Assembly (NCBI GenBank): GCA_963745765.1
Contig: CAVUYQ010000002.1
Coordinates: 54,037 to 118,036, forward strand
Direction of reading: 5' to 3'
Source: Ww85 sp963745765
GTDB taxonomy: Bacteria > Desulfobacterota > Desulfobulbia > Desulfobulbales > Desulfocapsaceae
Length of the DNA: 64,000 bases
Shown piece by piece: positions 1 through 9,053 of this stretch (position 1 is the stretch's first letter; each line of letters starts with the position of its first letter). The translations under genes were made by a program, and so were the position numbers. Under the pieces are notes generated by a model, which worked only from the letters and a program-made list of their open reading frames with translations, searched no databases and had not been told where the DNA came from.

Positions 1-1
1 T

Positions 2-1621
2 GCCAGAATATCGGTTAAGTTAGGCACAGAGGTTGCTCGTATTGCCGGAGCTCCCGGTACCTTCCGGGTTTCCCTGAAGGCCGCCGGTACAGAGACTGAA
101 TGGGATGCCCCTGCCAAGGTGACGACTGAAGACGCCGATAAGATCAGCAAGGGAACAATGGAAAATCCCAACGAGGGGTTGAAGAACTATATGGCCGTTG
201 ACGAAGCGGCTGAAATGCATGGTGCGGTTGTTCTTGCAACCGGCTGGGTACCGGCAGATGTATCGGAATATGCACACCTTGGTTATGGTGCCATCAAGAA
301 CGTGGTCACCAATGCTGAATTTGAAAAGATGGCCAAGGAGGGCAAAGTCCCTGCCAAAGTAGCTTTTATCCAAAGTCCCGGCGGTAAAGAGCATGACCAG
401 GATTTTCCGTACTGCAACTCGGTAACCTCGATGGTAGCCTTGAAGCAGGCCCAGTATGTCTGTCAGGACAATGAAGACGGTAATGCCTTTATCCTTTATC
501 AGCACATGCGTACGCCCGGTAGTCAGGAACTCTACTATAAGAGTGCTCAACAGACCGATGGTATTTTCCTGACCAAGGCCAGTGTGACGAAGGTAGAGGA
601 GGCTGGCGGCAAACTGAGAGTCATTGCCGAGGATACCCTGCTTGGTTCAGATCTGGCCCTTGAAGTTGATATGGTTGTTCTTGCTGCCGGTATGGTTCCG
701 ACAACTAAAGACGAGTACAGCATAAACCTGGCCTATCGTCAGGGGCCTGCTTTTTCAGATCTTGATCTGTTCGACGGTTATGCTGACTCTCATTTTATCT
801 GCTTTCCTTACGAAACCAGAAGAACCGGTGTTTACACCTGTGGTGGTGTGCGAAAGGCTGAAACCATCGAGGAAACCATTGATGATGCGACCGGTGCGGC
901 CTTGAAGGCGATTCAGTGCCTGGAGTCTACCGACCGTGGTGTCTCTGTTCATCCTCGTTCCGGTGATGCTACCTATCCGGAGTTTTTCATGCAGCGCTGC
1001 ACCCAGTGTAAACGCTGCACGGAAGAATGTCCGTTCGGTGCTCTTGACGATGATGAAAAAGGAACGCCTCTGCCGAACAACACCCGCTGCCGGCGCTGCG
1101 GGACCTGCATGGGTGCCTGTCCGGAGCGAATTATTGGTTTCAGGGACTACAACATCGACCTTATTGGTTCAATGATCAAGGCGGTCGAGGTTCCTGAAGA
1201 TGATGATGAGCGGCTGAGGATTCTCATTTTTGTCTGCGAGAATGATGCTTATCCGGCACTTGATATGGCCGGTATGAGGCGTAACGGCCTCAATCATATG
1301 ATCCGTTTCATACCGGTCCGTTGTCTTGGATCGATGAACATGGCCTGGATCCGTGATGCCCTGTCCGCCGGTATGGACGGAGCGATGCTGCTTGGCTGTA
1401 CCTATGGTGACGATTATCAGTGCCATTTTGTCAAGGGCTCAGAAATTGCCAACAAGCGTATGGAAAACATAGGCGACACGCTTTCTACTCTCGGACTCGA
1501 GTCGGAACGGTGTGCTGCAGTGCAGGTTGCCATTACAGACTATGACAAGATTCCGCAGATCGTAAACGACTTCGTCGAAGAAATCGTTGAGATGGGACCG
1601 AATCCGTTTAAAGGCTTCTAA
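2..1621 (+). CDS. qmoB: QmoB, quinone-interacting membrane-bound oxidoreductase subunit B (5' end missing)
   Basis: The frame is open from the left edge, so this is the C-terminal 539 residues of a longer protein. It shows the end of an HdrA-like FAD domain (VVLATGWVP, VVLAAGMVP), then two [4Fe-4S] motifs, CTQCKRCTEECP near visible residue 332 and CRRCGTCMGACP near 363, then an MvhD-like domain over the last ~140 residues. That order is the signature of QmoB. In sulfate reducers the Qmo complex links the menaquinone pool to APS reductase. qmoC follows 104 bp downstream, which supports the call. The first in-frame GTG (119) is internal and should not be taken as the start. QmoA and APS reductase genes are presumably just left of the window. 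Confidence 0.93.
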   Translation, partial: ARISVKLGTEVARIAGAPGTFRVSLKAAGTETEWDAPAKVTTEDADKISKGTMENPNEGLKNYMAVDEAAEMHGAVVLATGWVPADVSEYAHLGYGAIKNVVTNAEFEKMAKEGKVPAKVAFIQSPGGKEHDQDFPYCNSVTSMVALKQAQYVCQDNEDGNAFILYQHMRTPGSQELYYKSAQQTDGIFLTKASVTKVEEAGGKLRVIAEDTLLGSDLALEVDMVVLAAGMVPTTKDEYSINLAYRQGPAFSDLDLFDGYADSHFICFPYETRRTGVYTCGGVRKAETIEETIDDATGAALKAIQCLESTDRGVSVHPRSGDATYPEFFMQRCTQCKRCTEECPFGALDDDEKGTPLPNNTRCRRCGTCMGACPERIIGFRDYNIDLIGSMIKAVEVPEDDDERLRILIFVCENDAYPALDMAGMRRNGLNHMIRFIPVRCLGSMNMAWIRDALSAGMDGAMLLGCTYGDDYQCHFVKGSEIANKRMENIGDTLSTLGLESERCAAVQVAITDYDKIPQIVNDFVEEIVEMGPNPFKGF

Positions 1622-1636
1622 CCTGTGTTTTATCAT

Positions 1637-1666
1637 AGCGGGCTGCGCTGTAAGGCGCGGTCCGCT
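1637..1666 (+). other. intercistronic hairpin between qmoB and qmoC
   Basis: A 12-bp stem (AGCGGGCTGCGC with GCGCGGTCCGCT, two G-U pairs) sits in the 104-bp spacer. No T-run follows it, so it looks like an mRNA processing or stability element rather than a terminator. This is inference from the fold only. Confidence 0.5.
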
Positions 1667-1725
1667 ACACTACTATGAACCAGTCTGCTATACAGGCATC
1701 TACCCGATAAGATAACAGGAGGGAA

Positions 1726-2925
1726 ATGATGAACGTCACACCTGATTTGGAATTTATAAAATATCTGAAAGGAGCAGGTGGTGACACGCTGAAAAAATGT
1801 TATCAGTGTGCTACCTGTTCCGTGACATGTCCGTTGTCATCCGACGAAAAGCCATTTCCGCGAAAGGAAATGATCTGGTCACAATGGGGTATGAGGGATA
1901 ATCTGCTGGCCGACCCTGATATATTTCTCTGCCACCAGTGCGGCGACTGCACCACCTATTGTCCCCGAGGCGCCAAGCCGGGAGATGTCCTCGGAGCCAT
2001 CCGGGCATACGCCTACACGGTTTACGGCTGGCCTTCAGGGCTGGCGAAGCTTGCATCTTCAGCCAAGGGACTGCCGGTGCTTATCGGTATCCCAGCCGTT
2101 GTCATCTTTGTTTTCTGGCTGATTTCCGGCGGCATGCATATTCCGGATAAAGAACACTTTGCGACCCATGGCTACCAGCAGTTTTTCGGCGTCTGGGACT
2201 TTAAATGGTATGCCAAGAATATCTTTTTTATTGTCATGTTCATGGTGCCCTCGCTTGGACTGGCCATTTTTTCCCTCTATAAGGCACTGACCAGACTGTG
2301 GAAACAGATGGTTCTCAATACCGGTGTTAACCCGGCATACCGGCCGTCAGTCCCGCAATTTGTCAGCGAGTTCCTGTGGCCGTCACTGGTTGAGATTGTC
2401 AAGCATAATCGTTTCAGAGAGTGTGGTACCAATAGTAACCGGGTAACAGGGCATCTGCCGCTTATGCTGGCTTTTATCGGCCTGTTCATCGTCACCTGCT
2501 GGTCGCTGCTGAAAAATGATATTATCGGGCTCTTTCTGCCCTCATGGCATGGACCCATGCTGATATGGGATCCCTTCAAGGTCATGGCCAACGTCTCAGC
2601 CATCGCTCTTCTTTTTGGTGTCTTTGTGCTCTGGAACAATCGTACCAAATCCGAGTCCGAGGGAACAACCAGCCGGACCTTCTACGATTGGTTTCTGCTT
2701 TGGGAAATCGCTGCTGTCGGCATTACCGGTTTCGGATCTGAACTTCTCCGGTGGTTGGGTATGCCTTCTGTGGGCTATATCGTTTATTTCCTGCATCTTG
2801 TTGCCGTTATGATGCTGTTTCTCTATCTGCCCTACACCAAGCTGGCGCATATTGCTTATCGTACAACCGCGATGTCCTTTGAAAAGTACCGCGAAAGTGC
2901 TTTCTTGAAGCCGGCCGTTGAGTAG
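1726..2925 (+). CDS. qmoC: QmoC, membrane subunit of the Qmo complex
   Basis: This 399-residue protein has an HdrC-like ferredoxin domain with two cysteine clusters (CYQCATCSVTCP at residues 25-36 and CHQCGDCTTYCP around 67-78). A C-terminal HdrE/cytochrome-b-like membrane domain follows, with about six hydrophobic segments between residues ~115 and ~385. In the known Qmo complex this subunit anchors QmoAB to the membrane, binds heme b and exchanges electrons with menaquinone. Two adjacent ATG codons (1726, 1729) follow AGGAGG; either could be the start. The gene is last in its operon and a strong terminator follows 40 bp downstream. Confidence 0.95.
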   Translation: MMNVTPDLEFIKYLKGAGGDTLKKCYQCATCSVTCPLSSDEKPFPRKEMIWSQWGMRDNLLADPDIFLCHQCGDCTTYCPRGAKPGDVLGAIRAYAYTVYGWPSGLAKLASSAKGLPVLIGIPAVVIFVFWLISGGMHIPDKEHFATHGYQQFFGVWDFKWYAKNIFFIVMFMVPSLGLAIFSLYKALTRLWKQMVLNTGVNPAYRPSVPQFVSEFLWPSLVEIVKHNRFRECGTNSNRVTGHLPLMLAFIGLFIVTCWSLLKNDIIGLFLPSWHGPMLIWDPFKVMANVSAIALLFGVFVLWNNRTKSESEGTTSRTFYDWFLLWEIAAVGITGFGSELLRWLGMPSVGYIVYFLHLVAVMMLFLYLPYTKLAHIAYRTTAMSFEKYRESAFLKPAVE

Positions 2926-2964
2926 CAGGAAAATTTCAGCAATCTATTAATTACATTCGTCCTG

Positions 2965-3014
2965 AGAAGAGGCTGGTCCGGTCTAACCGGACCAGCCTCT
3001 TCTCTTTTTTTTAA
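2965..3014 (+). terminator. rho-independent terminator of the qmo operon
   Basis: A perfect 18-bp stem (2965-2982 with 2986-3003) with a 3-nt loop is followed by a C then eight T. It separates qmoC from the tRNA array. Confidence 0.93.
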
Positions 3015-3155
3015 AAAGAAAGCGCTTTGATGTTTTGGGTGTTAGGGTATTCCCGTCACTTTCCAATGCCTTTGCCGTACTGAGCGGAATTATTTTTATG
3101 GCAAAAAATATATTGCTTTAAAAATAATGAAGAAGTATGGTAGAAGGCTTTGTAA

Positions 3156-3231
3156 GCTGGCGTAGCTCAATTGGCAGAGCAGCTGATTTGTAATCAGCAG
3201 GTTGCGGGTTCAAGTCCCATCGCCAGCTCCA
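3156..3231 (+). tRNA. tRNA-Thr (TGT)
   Basis: A full cloverleaf can be drawn: acceptor GCTGGCG/CGCCAGC, D arm GCTC...GAGC, anticodon loop with TGT, T loop TTCAAGT, and an encoded CCA end. It is first in a Thr-Tyr-Gly-Thr-tuf cluster. Confidence 0.96.
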
Positions 3232-3298
3232 TCGCGAAAAATACTTTACAAAGTATTGTTTAGAGTATAAAGGTGTTGGGCCTATTTTTTGGTTCATT

Positions 3299-3383
3299 GG
3301 AGGGGTTCCCGAGCGGCCAAAGGGAACAGACTGTAAATCTGTCGGCGGAGCCTTCGGAGGTTCGAATCCTCCCCCCTCCACCA
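3299..3383 (+). tRNA. tRNA-Tyr (GTA)
   Basis: This is an 85-nt class II tRNA with acceptor GGAGGGG/CCCCTCC, anticodon GTA in loop CTGTAAA, a long variable arm, T loop TTCGAAT and an encoded CCA. Confidence 0.96.
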
Positions 3384-3481
3384 GCCTTTAGTACCTTCAC
3401 CAAATTGTTTTTATGGAAAATTTGGTGAAGGTACTTGTCCCTTTTTTTTATGGGACAATACACTGACTAATTGAATGATAA

Positions 3482-3557
3482 GCGGGAATAGCTCAATTGG
3501 TAGAGCATCAGCCTTCCAAGCTGAGGGTTGCGAGTTCGAGTCTCGTTTCCCGCTCCA
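3482..3557 (+). tRNA. tRNA-Gly (TCC)
   Basis: The cloverleaf has acceptor GCGGGAA/TTCCCGC, anticodon TCC, T loop TTCGAGT and an encoded CCA. It lies 15 bp before the next tRNA. Confidence 0.96.
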
Positions 3558-3572
3558 AGGGTTGGTTTTTAC

Positions 3573-3648
<76 letters not shown>

Positions 3649-3707
3649 TGAGCAAGAAGGTACGCATAATTCCATTTAAAATTATAATGGCCTGAGGAGA
3701 CAGAAAA

Positions 3708-4898
3708 ATGTCAAAGCAGAAATTTGAAAGGACAAAGCCGCATGTCAACGTAGGAACAATTGGGCACATTGATCATGGTAAGACGACATTAACGGCCGCA
3801 ATCACTCGAGTCTTGTCTTTGAAAGGTCAGGCCAAGTTCATTGATTTTGGTGAGATAGACAAGGCGCCTGAAGAAAAAGAGCGTGGCATTACCATCGCCA
3901 CTGCCCATGTGGAATACGAGACAACCAAGCGTCACTATGCGCACGTGGACTGTCCGGGTCATGCCGACTATATAAAGAACATGATCACCGGTGCCGCCCA
4001 GATGGACGGAGCGATCCTGGTGGTAGCGGCGACGGACGGAGCAATGCCGCAGACCCGGGAGCATATTCTTCTTGCCCGTCAGGTAGGTGTGCCTGCGATG
4101 GTGGTGTTTCTGAACAAATGCGACATGGTTGACGACGAAGAGTTGATCGAGCTTGTCGAGCTGGAACTGCGAGAGCTTCTGGACAAGTATGAATTTCCTG
4201 GAGACGATATTCCTTTTGTGAAGGGTTCAGCGCTTCTGGCGCTTGAGAACCCGGAAGACGAGGGTCATACGAAGTGTATCTGGGAGTTGATGGAAGCGGT
4301 AGATGATTATATACCTGAGCCGGAGCGTGATATCGCGAAGCCGTTTTTGATGCCGGTGGAGGATGTATTTTCCATTTCGGGTCGTGGTACGGTAGCGACG
4401 GGTCGAGTGGAGCGTGGCGTCATCAAGGTAGGCGAAGAGGTAGAGATCGTCGGAATCCGCAAGACGGTGAAGACGGTAGTGACGGGAGTTGAGATGTTCC
4501 GCAAGCTGCTGGACCAGGGTCAGGCGGGGGATAACATCGGCGCACTGCTTCGGGGCGTGAAACGTGAAGAGGTCGAGCGTGGTCAGGTTCTGGCCAAGCC
4601 GGGTTCGATTACGCCGCATACGAAGTTCAAGGCAGAGTGTTATATTCTGAGCAAGGATGAAGGTGGTCGTCATACGCCGTTTTTCAACGGCTATCGTCCG
4701 CAGTTTTACTTCCGCACAACGGATGTAACGGGAGTGGTAACACTCCATGAAGGAGTTGAGATGGTAATGCCCGGCGACAATGTATCGGTAGACGCCGAGC
4801 TTATCACCCCGATAGCGATGGACGTTGGACTGCGCTTTGCGATTCGTGAGGGCGGGCGTACCGTCGGAGCAGGCGTTATCAGCGAAATAGTTGCCTAA
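3708..4898 (+). CDS. tuf: elongation factor Tu, copy 1
   Basis: A 396-residue EF-Tu of normal length. The GTPase motifs are visible: P-loop GHIDHGKTT near residue 19, DCPGH near 81 and NKCD near 136, followed by the two beta-barrel domains. It carries aminoacyl-tRNA to the ribosomal A site. GAGGAG precedes the ATG. The protein is identical to the second copy at 20502, with only four silent base differences that I could find over 1191 bp. It sits directly after four tRNA genes, as tufB does in Escherichia coli. Confidence 0.99.
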   Translation: MSKQKFERTKPHVNVGTIGHIDHGKTTLTAAITRVLSLKGQAKFIDFGEIDKAPEEKERGITIATAHVEYETTKRHYAHVDCPGHADYIKNMITGAAQMDGAILVVAATDGAMPQTREHILLARQVGVPAMVVFLNKCDMVDDEELIELVELELRELLDKYEFPGDDIPFVKGSALLALENPEDEGHTKCIWELMEAVDDYIPEPERDIAKPFLMPVEDVFSISGRGTVATGRVERGVIKVGEEVEIVGIRKTVKTVVTGVEMFRKLLDQGQAGDNIGALLRGVKREEVERGQVLAKPGSITPHTKFKAECYILSKDEGGRHTPFFNGYRPQFYFRTTDVTGVVTLHEGVEMVMPGDNVSVDAELITPIAMDVGLRFAIREGGRTVGAGVISEIVA

Positions 4899-4916
4899 GA
4901 TTCTGTTAAACAGGGA

Positions 4917-4954
4917 GATAACCCTGCTCCGTAAAGGAGCAGGGTTATCTTTTC
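4917..4954 (+). terminator. rho-independent terminator after tuf copy 1
   Basis: A perfect 14-bp stem (4917-4930 with 4936-4949) with a 5-nt loop GTAAA is followed by TTTTCT. It separates tuf from rpmG. Confidence 0.92.
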
Positions 4955-4973
4955 TGTATTAAGGTTAGTTGCC

Positions 4974-5123
4974 ATGAGAGATATAATCATCCTTGCATGT
5001 GGTACTTGCAAGCGTCGTAATTATACGACGACGAAAAATAAAAAGAATACACCAGGCAAGCTCGAGTTCAGCAAGTATTGTTCTTTTTGTCGTGTTCACA
5101 CACCCCACAAAGAGACCAAGTAA
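4974..5123 (+). CDS. rpmG: 50S ribosomal protein L33
   Basis: A 49-residue protein starting MRDIIILACGTCKRRNY, with four cysteines in two CxxC pairs (CGTC and CSFC). It is therefore the zinc-binding (C+) form of L33. It lies between tuf and tRNA-Trp, the usual place of rpmG ahead of secE-nusG. The start is the ATG after AAGG, and the frame runs cleanly to TAA. Confidence 0.95.
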   Translation: MRDIIILACGTCKRRNYTTTKNKKNTPGKLEFSKYCSFCRVHTPHKETK

Positions 5124-5139
5124 TTGTTGATGGTTGGGC

Positions 5140-5216
5140 AGGCCAGTAGCTCTAATTGGTAGAGCATCGGACTCCAAATCCGAGGGCTGGGGGTTCGAGT
5201 CCCTCCTGGCCTGCCA
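5140..5216 (+). tRNA. tRNA-Trp (CCA)
   Basis: The cloverleaf has acceptor AGGCCAG/CTGGCCT, anticodon CCA in loop CTCCAAA, T loop TTCGAGT and an encoded CCA end. It sits 39 bp ahead of secE, a widely conserved arrangement. Confidence 0.96.
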
Positions 5217-5255
5217 TTTTTGACGTACGGGCAATAAAATAGAAACGGTGTAGCG

Positions 5256-5504
5256 ATGGCTGGTAAAGGAAAAGAAAAAAAGAGCGTGGCAGAAGTCAAA
5301 TCAGCGCCTTCGCCCTTCTCGCCCAGGGAAATCAAAAAATTTGTCGGTGAGGTGCAGTCGGAATTTTCCAAGATTGCCTGGCCGGATAAAAAAATCACTT
5401 TTGGGCTGACCGGGATGGTTGCCTTGCTGGCCATTGTTTTATCCGTCTATCTCGGCACCGTTGATGTTATCCTGGGTAAACTGATTTCGGCAATTTTGCA
5501 TTGA
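5256..5504 (+). CDS. secE: protein translocase subunit SecE
   Basis: This short 82-residue SecE has a charged N-terminus, an amphipathic stretch with the conserved EFSKIAWPDK motif, and a single C-terminal membrane segment (about residues 50-78). It clamps the SecY channel in the inner membrane. nusG follows, giving the standard secE-nusG pair, and its partner gene secY lies at 31253. Confidence 0.96.
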   Translation: MAGKGKEKKSVAEVKSAPSPFSPREIKKFVGEVQSEFSKIAWPDKKITFGLTGMVALLAIVLSVYLGTVDVILGKLISAILH

Positions 5505-5603
5505 TTCCTTTTCCAGGAGAAATAGCAAGGATTACGAAACGTAAGGGACTTTCGTTTAGCAATTCCGACCTTTTCCTGTCCCCAAAAGAAAGACGGTAGA
5601 TAA

Positions 5604-6137
5604 ATGGCTAGACAATGGTACATACTGCAGGTTCACTCAGGATATGAGGAAAAAGTAAAGGCCACGCTCCAGGACCGTATTGCTAAAGAGGGACTTGAGG
5701 AGCTTTTTGGTGAAATCCTCGTTCCTACCGAACAGGTCGTGGAAATGATCAAGGGGACACGTAAAACGTCGTCAAGGCGTTTTTTCCCCGGTTATATGCT
5801 GGTCAGTATGGAGCTTAATGACACAACCTGGCATATCGTACATCAGGATATGCCGAGGGTTGTCGGTTTTGTCGGCGATGATCTGGACCCTGTTCCTCTA
5901 TCGGATGAAGACGCCGGCAAGATTATCGGCAGAATCCAGGATGGATCCGAGCGGCCGCGGCCAAAAGTAGTCTTCGATATTGGCGAGGTTGTACGTGTTA
6001 CTGACGGACCGTTTGCCAATTTCCAGGGTGTTGTTGATGAAGTTTTCCCAGAGAAAGGTCGTGTGCGGGTAATGGTTTCTATTTTCGGTAGAGAAACTCC
6101 CGTTGAACTTGAATTTGTTCAAGTATCGAATACTTGA
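5604..6137 (+). CDS. nusG: transcription termination/antitermination factor NusG
   Basis: A 177-residue protein with an N-terminal NGN domain (WYILQVHSGYEEKVK at the start, FFPGYMLV near residue 61) and a C-terminal KOW domain (VRVTDGPFANFQGVV near 130). NusG binds the RNA polymerase clamp and links it to Rho or to the ribosome through S10. It follows secE and precedes rplK, the near-universal order. Confidence 0.98.
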   Translation: MARQWYILQVHSGYEEKVKATLQDRIAKEGLEELFGEILVPTEQVVEMIKGTRKTSSRRFFPGYMLVSMELNDTTWHIVHQDMPRVVGFVGDDLDPVPLSDEDAGKIIGRIQDGSERPRPKVVFDIGEVVRVTDGPFANFQGVVDEVFPEKGRVRVMVSIFGRETPVELEFVQVSNT

Positions 6138-6205
6138 TTTTAAAACAAAGAGAACCTTGCGGAAGCTTATTCCTGTGAGGATATCACTATTGTTGGAGTA
6201 GAAAA

Positions 6206-6631
6206 ATGGCCAAGAAGATAACGGCATACATCAAGCTTCAGATTCCGGCCGGAAAGGCCAACCCCTCGCCTCCTGTTGGACCTGCCCTTGGACAGCACGG
6301 GGTGAACATCATGGAGTTCTGTAAAGCTTTTAACGCCAAAACACAATCGGTAGGTGATACCATCATACCGGTTGTTATCACGGTGTATCAGGACCGCTCT
6401 TTCACCTTCATTACCAAGACGCCGCCCGCTTCTGTTCTGCTGCTGAAGGCGGCAAACGTGGCAAAGGGTTCCGGTAATCCGAAAACCGAGCGTGTGGCTG
6501 AAATCAGCAGGGATAAAATCAGGGAAATCGCTGAAATAAAAATGCCGGACCTGAATGCTTACGACGTTGAAAGTGCGATGCGCATCATCGAGGGTTCTGC
6601 CAGGAGTGCGGGACTCACTGTTATAGATTGA
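6206..6631 (+). CDS. rplK: 50S ribosomal protein L11
   Basis: This 141-residue L11 begins MAKKITAYIKLQIPAGKA and contains the proline-rich VGPALGQHGVNIMEFCK stretch of the N-terminal domain. Its C-terminal domain binds the GTPase-associated centre of 23S rRNA. GGAG precedes the ATG, and rplA follows. Confidence 0.98.
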   Translation: MAKKITAYIKLQIPAGKANPSPPVGPALGQHGVNIMEFCKAFNAKTQSVGDTIIPVVITVYQDRSFTFITKTPPASVLLLKAANVAKGSGNPKTERVAEISRDKIREIAEIKMPDLNAYDVESAMRIIEGSARSAGLTVID

Positions 6632-6703
6632 TGTAATGTTTTAATTTTACTACGTGCCTCTGTCTCGTCGCAGGCTACGGGATATGCGCAGTAGGAGGCT
6701 GAC

Positions 6704-7408
6704 ATGCCGAAACACGGGAAAAATTACAGGAATAAAATCAAGGACATTGACAGAACGCAGGTGGTAACCATCGATGAGGCCATCAAGAATGTCCTTGCCT
6801 CATCCTACGCGAAGTTTGATGAATCAGTCGATGTTGCGGTAAAGCTTGGCGTAGACCCGCGTCATGCCGACCAGATGGTTCGGTCTTCCGTTGTCCTGCC
6901 GCATGGGACAGGAAAAGTTACACGAGTGCTTGTTTTTGCCAAGGGGGACAAAGAAGCTGAGGCGAAAGAGGCGGGGGCGGACTATGTCGGCTCAGACGAT
7001 CTGGTTGAAAAGATTCAGGGCGGCTGGCTGGAGTTTGATAAAACCGTGGCCACTCCGGACATGATGGGTACCGTTGGAAAAATCGGACGGATTCTTGGTC
7101 CGCGCAACCTGATGCCTAATGCCAAACTTGGTACGGTAACTTTTGATGTCGGTAATGTCATAAGGGATATTAAAGGCGGCAAGGTGGATTTTCGGGTGGA
7201 TAAAGCCGGAATTGTTCATGCCGGTATCGGTAAAGTATCTTTCGGGCAGGATAAGATTTACGAGAACGCACTTGCTTTCATTGAACGCCTCATTGCCTTG
7301 AAGCCTTCGACCAGCAAGGGCATTTATTTGCGATCCATAGGGATATCATCAACCATGGGTCCCGGATTCAAGGTCGACACCCTGGATGTTCGGGTCCGTG
7401 TAAAATAA
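6704..7408 (+). CDS. rplA: 50S ribosomal protein L1
   Basis: A 234-residue L1 of normal length, with the signature GTVGKIGRILGPRNLMPNAK near residue 120 and the GKVDFRVDKAGIVHAGIGK stretch. L1 forms the mobile stalk at the E site and in many bacteria represses its own operon by binding the rplKA mRNA; no leader was tested here. GGAGG lies upstream of the ATG. Confidence 0.98.
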   Translation: MPKHGKNYRNKIKDIDRTQVVTIDEAIKNVLASSYAKFDESVDVAVKLGVDPRHADQMVRSSVVLPHGTGKVTRVLVFAKGDKEAEAKEAGADYVGSDDLVEKIQGGWLEFDKTVATPDMMGTVGKIGRILGPRNLMPNAKLGTVTFDVGNVIRDIKGGKVDFRVDKAGIVHAGIGKVSFGQDKIYENALAFIERLIALKPSTSKGIYLRSIGISSTMGPGFKVDTLDVRVRVK

Positions 7409-7429
7409 GAGTACGGGTGTTTTGCAGGA

Positions 7430-7615
7430 GTAAGAACGCACGGCCTCGGCAGTGCGTTTGATCAGTCGAAGACAGCAGGTACGTTTGTTTAATCGGTAAT
7501 ACCGACCTGCCGAGACCAATAGAAGGATGGAGCCTGGATTCAGGCAATAAGTGATAAACCCATCGTTTGGGTAGCTGCTGTTTCGAAAACCGTTTAATTT
7601 TAAAGTGGTAGGAGG
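7430..7615 (+). promoter_or_regulatory. L10 leader (L10-L12 autoregulatory RNA) upstream of rplJ
   Basis: The 212-bp spacer before rplJ contains GAAGACAGCAGGTACG (from 7468) pairing with CCTGCCGAGACC (to 7517). This is the conserved core of the bacterial L10 leader family, which binds the L10(L12)4 complex to repress rplJL translation. The outer borders are approximate. Assignment is from the recalled consensus; a covariance-model search would settle it. Confidence 0.75.
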
Positions 7616-7620
7616 GTAAT

Positions 7621-8142
7621 TTGAATCGTGATGATAAAGCAGCAATAGTCGACGAATTGAACTCGATGTTCAGTCGTGCGAAGTTTTCTGTCGTTGCAGA
7701 CTATTGTGGTTTAAAAGTCTCGGACCTTGAGAAGATCCGCAAAGATCTCCGTGATTGCAAGTCTGAGATTCGCATTGCCAAAAATACTCTTCTGAAAAGA
7801 GCAGTTGCCGACACGTCCTGTGAGTCCCTCGCAGATGATTTTACAGGGACAACAGCCATAGTTATGGCCTATGACGATCCGGTAGCCCCGGCCAAAATTC
7901 TGGCCAAGAGTGCTGAAGCCTTCGGGAAATTCGAATTGCGCTCAGCTGTTCTGGAGGGAGAGAAAATCACTGTGGACAATATTATCGCCTTGTCCAAGCT
8001 GCCGTCCAGGGAGATTTTGCTTGGACAGCTGCTGTCTGTGATGAATGGCGTGCCCACAGCTCTTGTTCGTGTGCTCTCGGGAGTACCTCGAACATTTCTG
8101 TTTGGTCTGCAGGCTATCAAGGATCAAAAGGAGCAGGCATAG
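7621..8142 (+). CDS. rplJ: 50S ribosomal protein L10
   Basis: A 173-residue L10 starting at TTG (MNRDDKAAIVDELN) after a strong GGAGGG. It has the FSVVADYCGL and IAKNTLLKRAV stretches of the rRNA-binding domain and a C-terminal helix that holds the L7/L12 dimers. An L10-leader-like RNA precedes it, so autoregulation is likely. Confidence 0.97.
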   Translation: MNRDDKAAIVDELNSMFSRAKFSVVADYCGLKVSDLEKIRKDLRDCKSEIRIAKNTLLKRAVADTSCESLADDFTGTTAIVMAYDDPVAPAKILAKSAEAFGKFELRSAVLEGEKITVDNIIALSKLPSREILLGQLLSVMNGVPTALVRVLSGVPRTFLFGLQAIKDQKEQA

Positions 8143-8204
8143 CGCTTTTACGTGGTTGTGCTTGAAACCTTTTCTTTAACAACAAGATAAAAGAGGAAAA
8201 AGAA

Positions 8205-8588
8205 ATGGCTGTTACAAAGGACGATGTAATTGAATTTATCGCTAATATGAGTGTTCTCGAGCTTTCACAGATGATAAAAGAGCTTGAAGAAAAATTTGGT
8301 GTTTCCGCCGCTGCCCCGGTTGCTGTTGCTGCTGCCGGACCTGCCGGAGATGCTGGTGCTGCAGTTGCTGAGGAACAGACTGAGTTTGATGTTATTCTGG
8401 CGGGTGTCGGTGATCAGAAAATCAAGGTAATCAAGGAAGTTCGTGCGATCACCAGCCTTGGTCTGAAAGAAGCAAAAGAACTCGTTGAAGGTGCACCCCA
8501 GCCGCTCAAGGAAGGCGTCACCAAGGATGAAGCCGCAGAAATCAAGGCGAAGATCGAAGCAGTTGGTGGCTCGGTCGAAATTAAGTAA
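8205..8588 (+). CDS. rplL: 50S ribosomal protein L7/L12
   Basis: A 127-residue L7/L12 with an N-terminal dimerisation helix, an alanine-rich hinge (residues ~37-55) and the C-terminal factor-binding domain carrying IKVIKEVRAITSLGLKEAK. It recruits and stimulates translational GTPases. An attenuator-like hairpin follows it. Confidence 0.98.
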   Translation: MAVTKDDVIEFIANMSVLELSQMIKELEEKFGVSAAAPVAVAAAGPAGDAGAAVAEEQTEFDVILAGVGDQKIKVIKEVRAITSLGLKEAKELVEGAPQPLKEGVTKDEAAEIKAKIEAVGGSVEIK

Positions 8589-8630
8589 CCGTTTCAAATA
8601 CCAGGCGTCGGTCTATGCGACGTTGTTTTG

Positions 8631-8674
8631 AACAAGACGCGCCGCGCACTTTGATGCGCGGCGTGTCTTGTTTC
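8631..8674 (+). terminator. hairpin after rplL, probable attenuator before rpoB
   Basis: An 18-bp stem (8631-8648 with 8655-8672, one G-U pair) with a 6-nt loop is followed by only a short T stretch (TTTC). The weak T-tract suggests partial rather than full termination. A partial terminator between rplL and rpoB is known in Escherichia coli; equivalence here is inference. Confidence 0.7.
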
Positions 8675-9053
8675 AGGCAATTCATTTTTGTTGATAAATA
8701 TATTATATAATAACAGTATGTTAACGAAAACGCCTTTGTCTGCGTTAAAACTGGATGGACAATTGACGGAGGAGGCGACGATGCTTACTAGTAGTCTGTT
8801 CATTTCAGATTTGTGCCGGTTTTCTCATGAGTGCCAGTACCTTTTTCTCATTTGCTTTTACGAAGAAATCTGGTGAAGGCATTTGTCCCTTTTACAGGGG
8901 GTAGTATTAACCATATCCTTCGAATGCAGCATAAAAACATTGTCTCCTACAGTTCCTTTTATAGATTGATATAGGTTTTTACGGGATCGTGCAGAAACCC
9001 CTCTGCTCATTATTTTTGCTAAGTCAGTGTCTTTAGACAACTTGAGGACAATT
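8675..9053 (+). other. rplL-rpoB spacer without a gene
   Basis: About 380 bp between the attenuator hairpin and rpoB. It contains an AT-rich segment at 8690-8720 that could hold a promoter, but no box pair stands out clearly. No convincing coding frame or RNA gene is visible. Confidence 0.6.

Noticed and set aside
3118..3463. Minus-strand open frames over the tRNA array
   Set aside because: They lie on top of clear tRNA cloverleaves and have no ribosome sites; they are chance frames.
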